Source: a virus. From it: DNA of 55,990 nucleotides. The stretch covers positions 1-55,990 of the IMG/VR virus record IMGVR_UViG_3300030116_005147; one strand, written 5' to 3'. Within the stretch, counting starts at the first letter, position 1. Each line of letters begins with the position of its first letter. The position numbers were made by a program, and so were the translations under genes. The notes beneath the pieces are model-generated. The model saw only the letters and a list, made by a program, of their open reading frames with translations. It made no database searches and was not told where the DNA came from. Positions 54,004 through 55,990 of this stretch are shown in pieces.

Positions 54004-55990
54004 GTGACTACCCCCAAGACGTTCGGACTAAAGAAACCAACAGGCACAAGAAGTTTTGGTTTAAAGGAACCAACAGGCACAAGAAGTTTTGGTTTAAAGG
54101 AACCAAAAGGCACAACCAAAACCGATAAAAGTGCTGGTTCTCAAGAACCCACAGGCACAAGAAGTTTTGCTTTAGAGGAACCAAAGGATGTTTCTGAGTT
54201 TCTTGTACTTACAGAAACAAAACCGCCTCCGCAAGTAGCCGTCAAAGGCCAAGTGGCTGCTTTAAAGAACCCGAAAGATTACACAGACGAAGACTTAATC
54301 TTTCCCGAACGTCAGCTTCTAAAACAAACGGTTGATGTAAAGAAACGATTTGAGCAGCGAACAAGTCCTTGGTGGGTAGGCGCTCATACGGTTGGAACGG
54401 AGACTGTTGGTGGCGGGGTAGAGGTTCCTCAGTACGCTCGTGACAAAGACTTTGTCTATTACGCTGGGGCTCCTAACAGGATTGACGAAGTTATGGGCTT
54501 GACGCGAAGGGCTACGTATGAAGAGATAGACGCGAACATAGCCAAGTTAGTTGAGAAAGGGTTTAATCCCTCTATTGCTTTGGAAATGGCACCGGTCTTG
54601 GCCTGGAAAGACGAGCTTTCCAGAGAAAAGGCGATGAAAAGTCGCTTTTCAAACAAGGCGTTGAAGAGTGATAGAGACTTATCTAACGAATATGTACAGA
54701 GTGTTGGTGAGTTTTTAAAAGAAGAAACAGATCTTCGCTTGGCTGTGGAGGAGCTTTACCGAGATACAATCGCTAAGTTCTCTGTAGATCAAAAATATCC
54801 TGAGACAAAAGAACAACAGGTAGCTGCACTAAGGAAACTCAACGCCGAAGGAACAGAGCAAGACAAAGAAATCGCAGAACACGGCTTTAACTACCTGCAG
54901 GACACGAGGTATTTGCTAAGAGCCGCAGGCGAAGAATACAACACAGGGGTTAAAATCTCTGAGCAGCTACAGAAGACAGCTTGGATTCGGCAACGAAACG
55001 TCTTATCGGACGAGATAGCAAAAGAAATAAAAGACAATGCTCCTGAAAACTACGCACAAGCATCTGCCTTAGCAGAAGAAATTGTAGGGCTAAAAGGAAA
55101 CGACGAGCAGTTTGAGTACTACGTAGATCCCTCTGGCTACGCTACCACGTCGGGCCTGAAGACTTTGGGAAAAGCCACTTTGTCGGACGACTACGTTCAA
55201 GGCTCTATAAAGTCTGGTATTTACGTAGACCAGGAAGGCGCTGATGTTTTATCTGTTCGTCCTTTTGGCGGTGGAGGAACACTTAGAAAAAAAGACAGCC
55301 CGTTACCGGAAGACTTCAAAGCCCTCTACGAGAACTACGACCGCTACCAAGCAGCCGTTAAGAAGGCGGCACAAGACAAAAACCCGCAGATGCTGAGTCA
55401 GCTCATTGCGTATAAGAAAGCATACGGTGCGCTTCGTGCGTACGAAGCAGGTTTCCAGGTAGGCGAGAAAGTAGAGCTTCAAGGCCAACGCATTGTGCGG
55501 AGGCCAGACGAAAAAGGAGCGGCTGCGGCGGAGAGAGAAGCGGCTACTAAGTGGGCTCGCGAGATTATTTTCTTAAACGATGTTCTTGCTTATCGAAATA
55601 ACCTTGTTGCACAGCAAGTAGATACAGCGGCTGAGTTCGCTGGAGTCGATCCCAGAGCAATGGCTGAGATTGTTTTTAGTAGGAAGCTACAAGCTTCTGG
55701 CGCAAAAGCAAATGAGCAGGCGTTTGATTATGAAGCTACCTTTAACGCCATCAAAGAACATCAAATGACCGTAATCGCTCAGTCTTTGGGGTATGAAGAC
55801 TACGAAGACATGGCGTATTCTGCAGATACAGTGGAAAGTCTTTCCAGTCCCGATGCACGAAAAGGCGAGTACACGTACATAAACAGTTTAGGCGATGAGA
55901 TTACTATACGTGTCACTAATAGTCCCAGCGACAGACTAAGCCATTATGCAGAAAAAATTGCTCACCAGAAAGCAAAGAAGATTATCAACC
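54004..55990 (+). CDS. Giant internal virion / DNA-ejection-type protein, N-terminal part (continues at base 1)
   Basis: GTG 54004 has GGAGG five bases upstream; ATG 54000 is too close to that site and opens only a 41-residue frame. The frame is open to the contig end and continues through base 1 to 8060, giving 3,316 residues. The N-terminus has 11-residue repeats of the EPTGTRSFGLK type (54031-54183), then a compact domain (DYTDEDLIFPERQLLKQTVD) and a largely helical region. See the entry at base 1 for later domains. The last 96 bases duplicate the contig start. Confidence 0.85.
   Translation, partial: MTTPKTFGLKKPTGTRSFGLKEPTGTRSFGLKEPKGTTKTDKSAGSQEPTGTRSFALEEPKDVSEFLVLTETKPPPQVAVKGQVAALKNPKDYTDEDLIFPERQLLKQTVDVKKRFEQRTSPWWVGAHTVGTETVGGGVEVPQYARDKDFVYYAGAPNRIDEVMGLTRRATYEEIDANIAKLVEKGFNPSIALEMAPVLAWKDELSREKAMKSRFSNKALKSDRDLSNEYVQSVGEFLKEETDLRLAVEELYRDTIAKFSVDQKYPETKEQQVAALRKLNAEGTEQDKEIAEHGFNYLQDTRYLLRAAGEEYNTGVKISEQLQKTAWIRQRNVLSDEIAKEIKDNAPENYAQASALAEEIVGLKGNDEQFEYYVDPSGYATTSGLKTLGKATLSDDYVQGSIKSGIYVDQEGADVLSVRPFGGGGTLRKKDSPLPEDFKALYENYDRYQAAVKKAAQDKNPQMLSQLIAYKKAYGALRAYEAGFQVGEKVELQGQRIVRRPDEKGAAAAEREAATKWAREIIFLNDVLAYRNNLVAQQVDTAAEFAGVDPRAMAEIVFSRKLQASGAKANEQAFDYEATFNAIKEHQMTVIAQSLGYEDYEDMAYSADTVESLSSPDARKGEYTYINSLGDEITIRVTNSPSDRLSHYAEKIAHQKAKKIIN
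54031..54183 (+). repeat. 33-base tandem repeats in giant gene
   Basis: Copies of ACAGGCACAAGAAGTTTT plus flanking GGTTTAAAGGAACCA recur four times, with a diverged unit, and encode EPTGTRSFGLK-type peptides. Probably a flexible adaptor or binding repeat. Prone to copy-number change. Confidence 0.8.
55895..55990. repeat. Terminal direct repeat, right copy
   Basis: Identical to bases 1-96. See the left copy for interpretation. Confidence 0.9.

Overview
The window is the complete genome of a tailed, short-tailed-type (podovirus-like) dsDNA phage, carried on one contig. Bases 1-96 and 55895-55990 are identical. Joining them gives a circle of about 55,894 bp and makes one open frame continuous across the contig ends, so the break point is arbitrary. 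I see no integrase, excisionase, tRNA, rRNA, CRISPR array or insertion sequence, and no recognisable phage RNA polymerase. The phage therefore looks lytic and probably relies on the host RNA polymerase. The host cannot be named. Several structural and small basic proteins are of kinds I associate with marine and freshwater viromes, which suggests an aquatic host.

Layout. (1) Rightward virion block, 36241 through the contig ends to 13387: terminase, portal, small head proteins, scaffold-like protein, major capsid, tail tubular A/B-like proteins, three tail or fibre proteins, an internal-virion set ending in a giant 3,316-residue protein (54004 to 8060 across the join), then fibre and decoration proteins and a lysis cassette (11605-13387). 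(2) Leftward replication block, 24423 down to 13392: small zinc-ribbon proteins, an iteron-rich probable origin (23213-23570), AEP primase-VapE-type helicase, Cas4/RecB-like nuclease, SNF2-like helicase, an SSB-like protein, family A DNA polymerase, RuvC-type resolvase, a small HTH protein and a P-loop ATPase. (3) A rightward island, 24472-26445, of seven small virion-type or very basic proteins set between leftward genes. (4) Leftward accessory block, 34844 down to 26442: about 26 small genes including a Dam-like adenine methyltransferase, a DUF932 protein, a DUF7227-like protein, a zinc ribbon and several tiny membrane proteins. (5) A 1.4 kb gene-free, repeat-rich and GATC-rich control region, 34845-36240.

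The parts with the most unexplained structure are regulatory. A 16-bp palindrome, GTACYCA-NN-TGRGTAC, occurs at the starts of the SSB-like, nuclease, HTH and terminase genes and looks like the operator of a phage regulon, possibly bound by the 74-residue HTH protein whose own start codon lies inside one copy. Leftward accessory genes are joined by three families of near-identical junction cassettes. Each carries the ribosome binding site and start of the next gene, and usually also the stop codon of the previous one, so unrelated proteins end in the same residues (TNRK or GGE). The candidate origin has at least nine perfect TGCCAASCAC iterons plus an AT-rich stretch, and its iterons run into the 3' end of a zinc-ribbon gene.

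Functional calls rest on motifs read by eye and family knowledge from memory; no database search was run.
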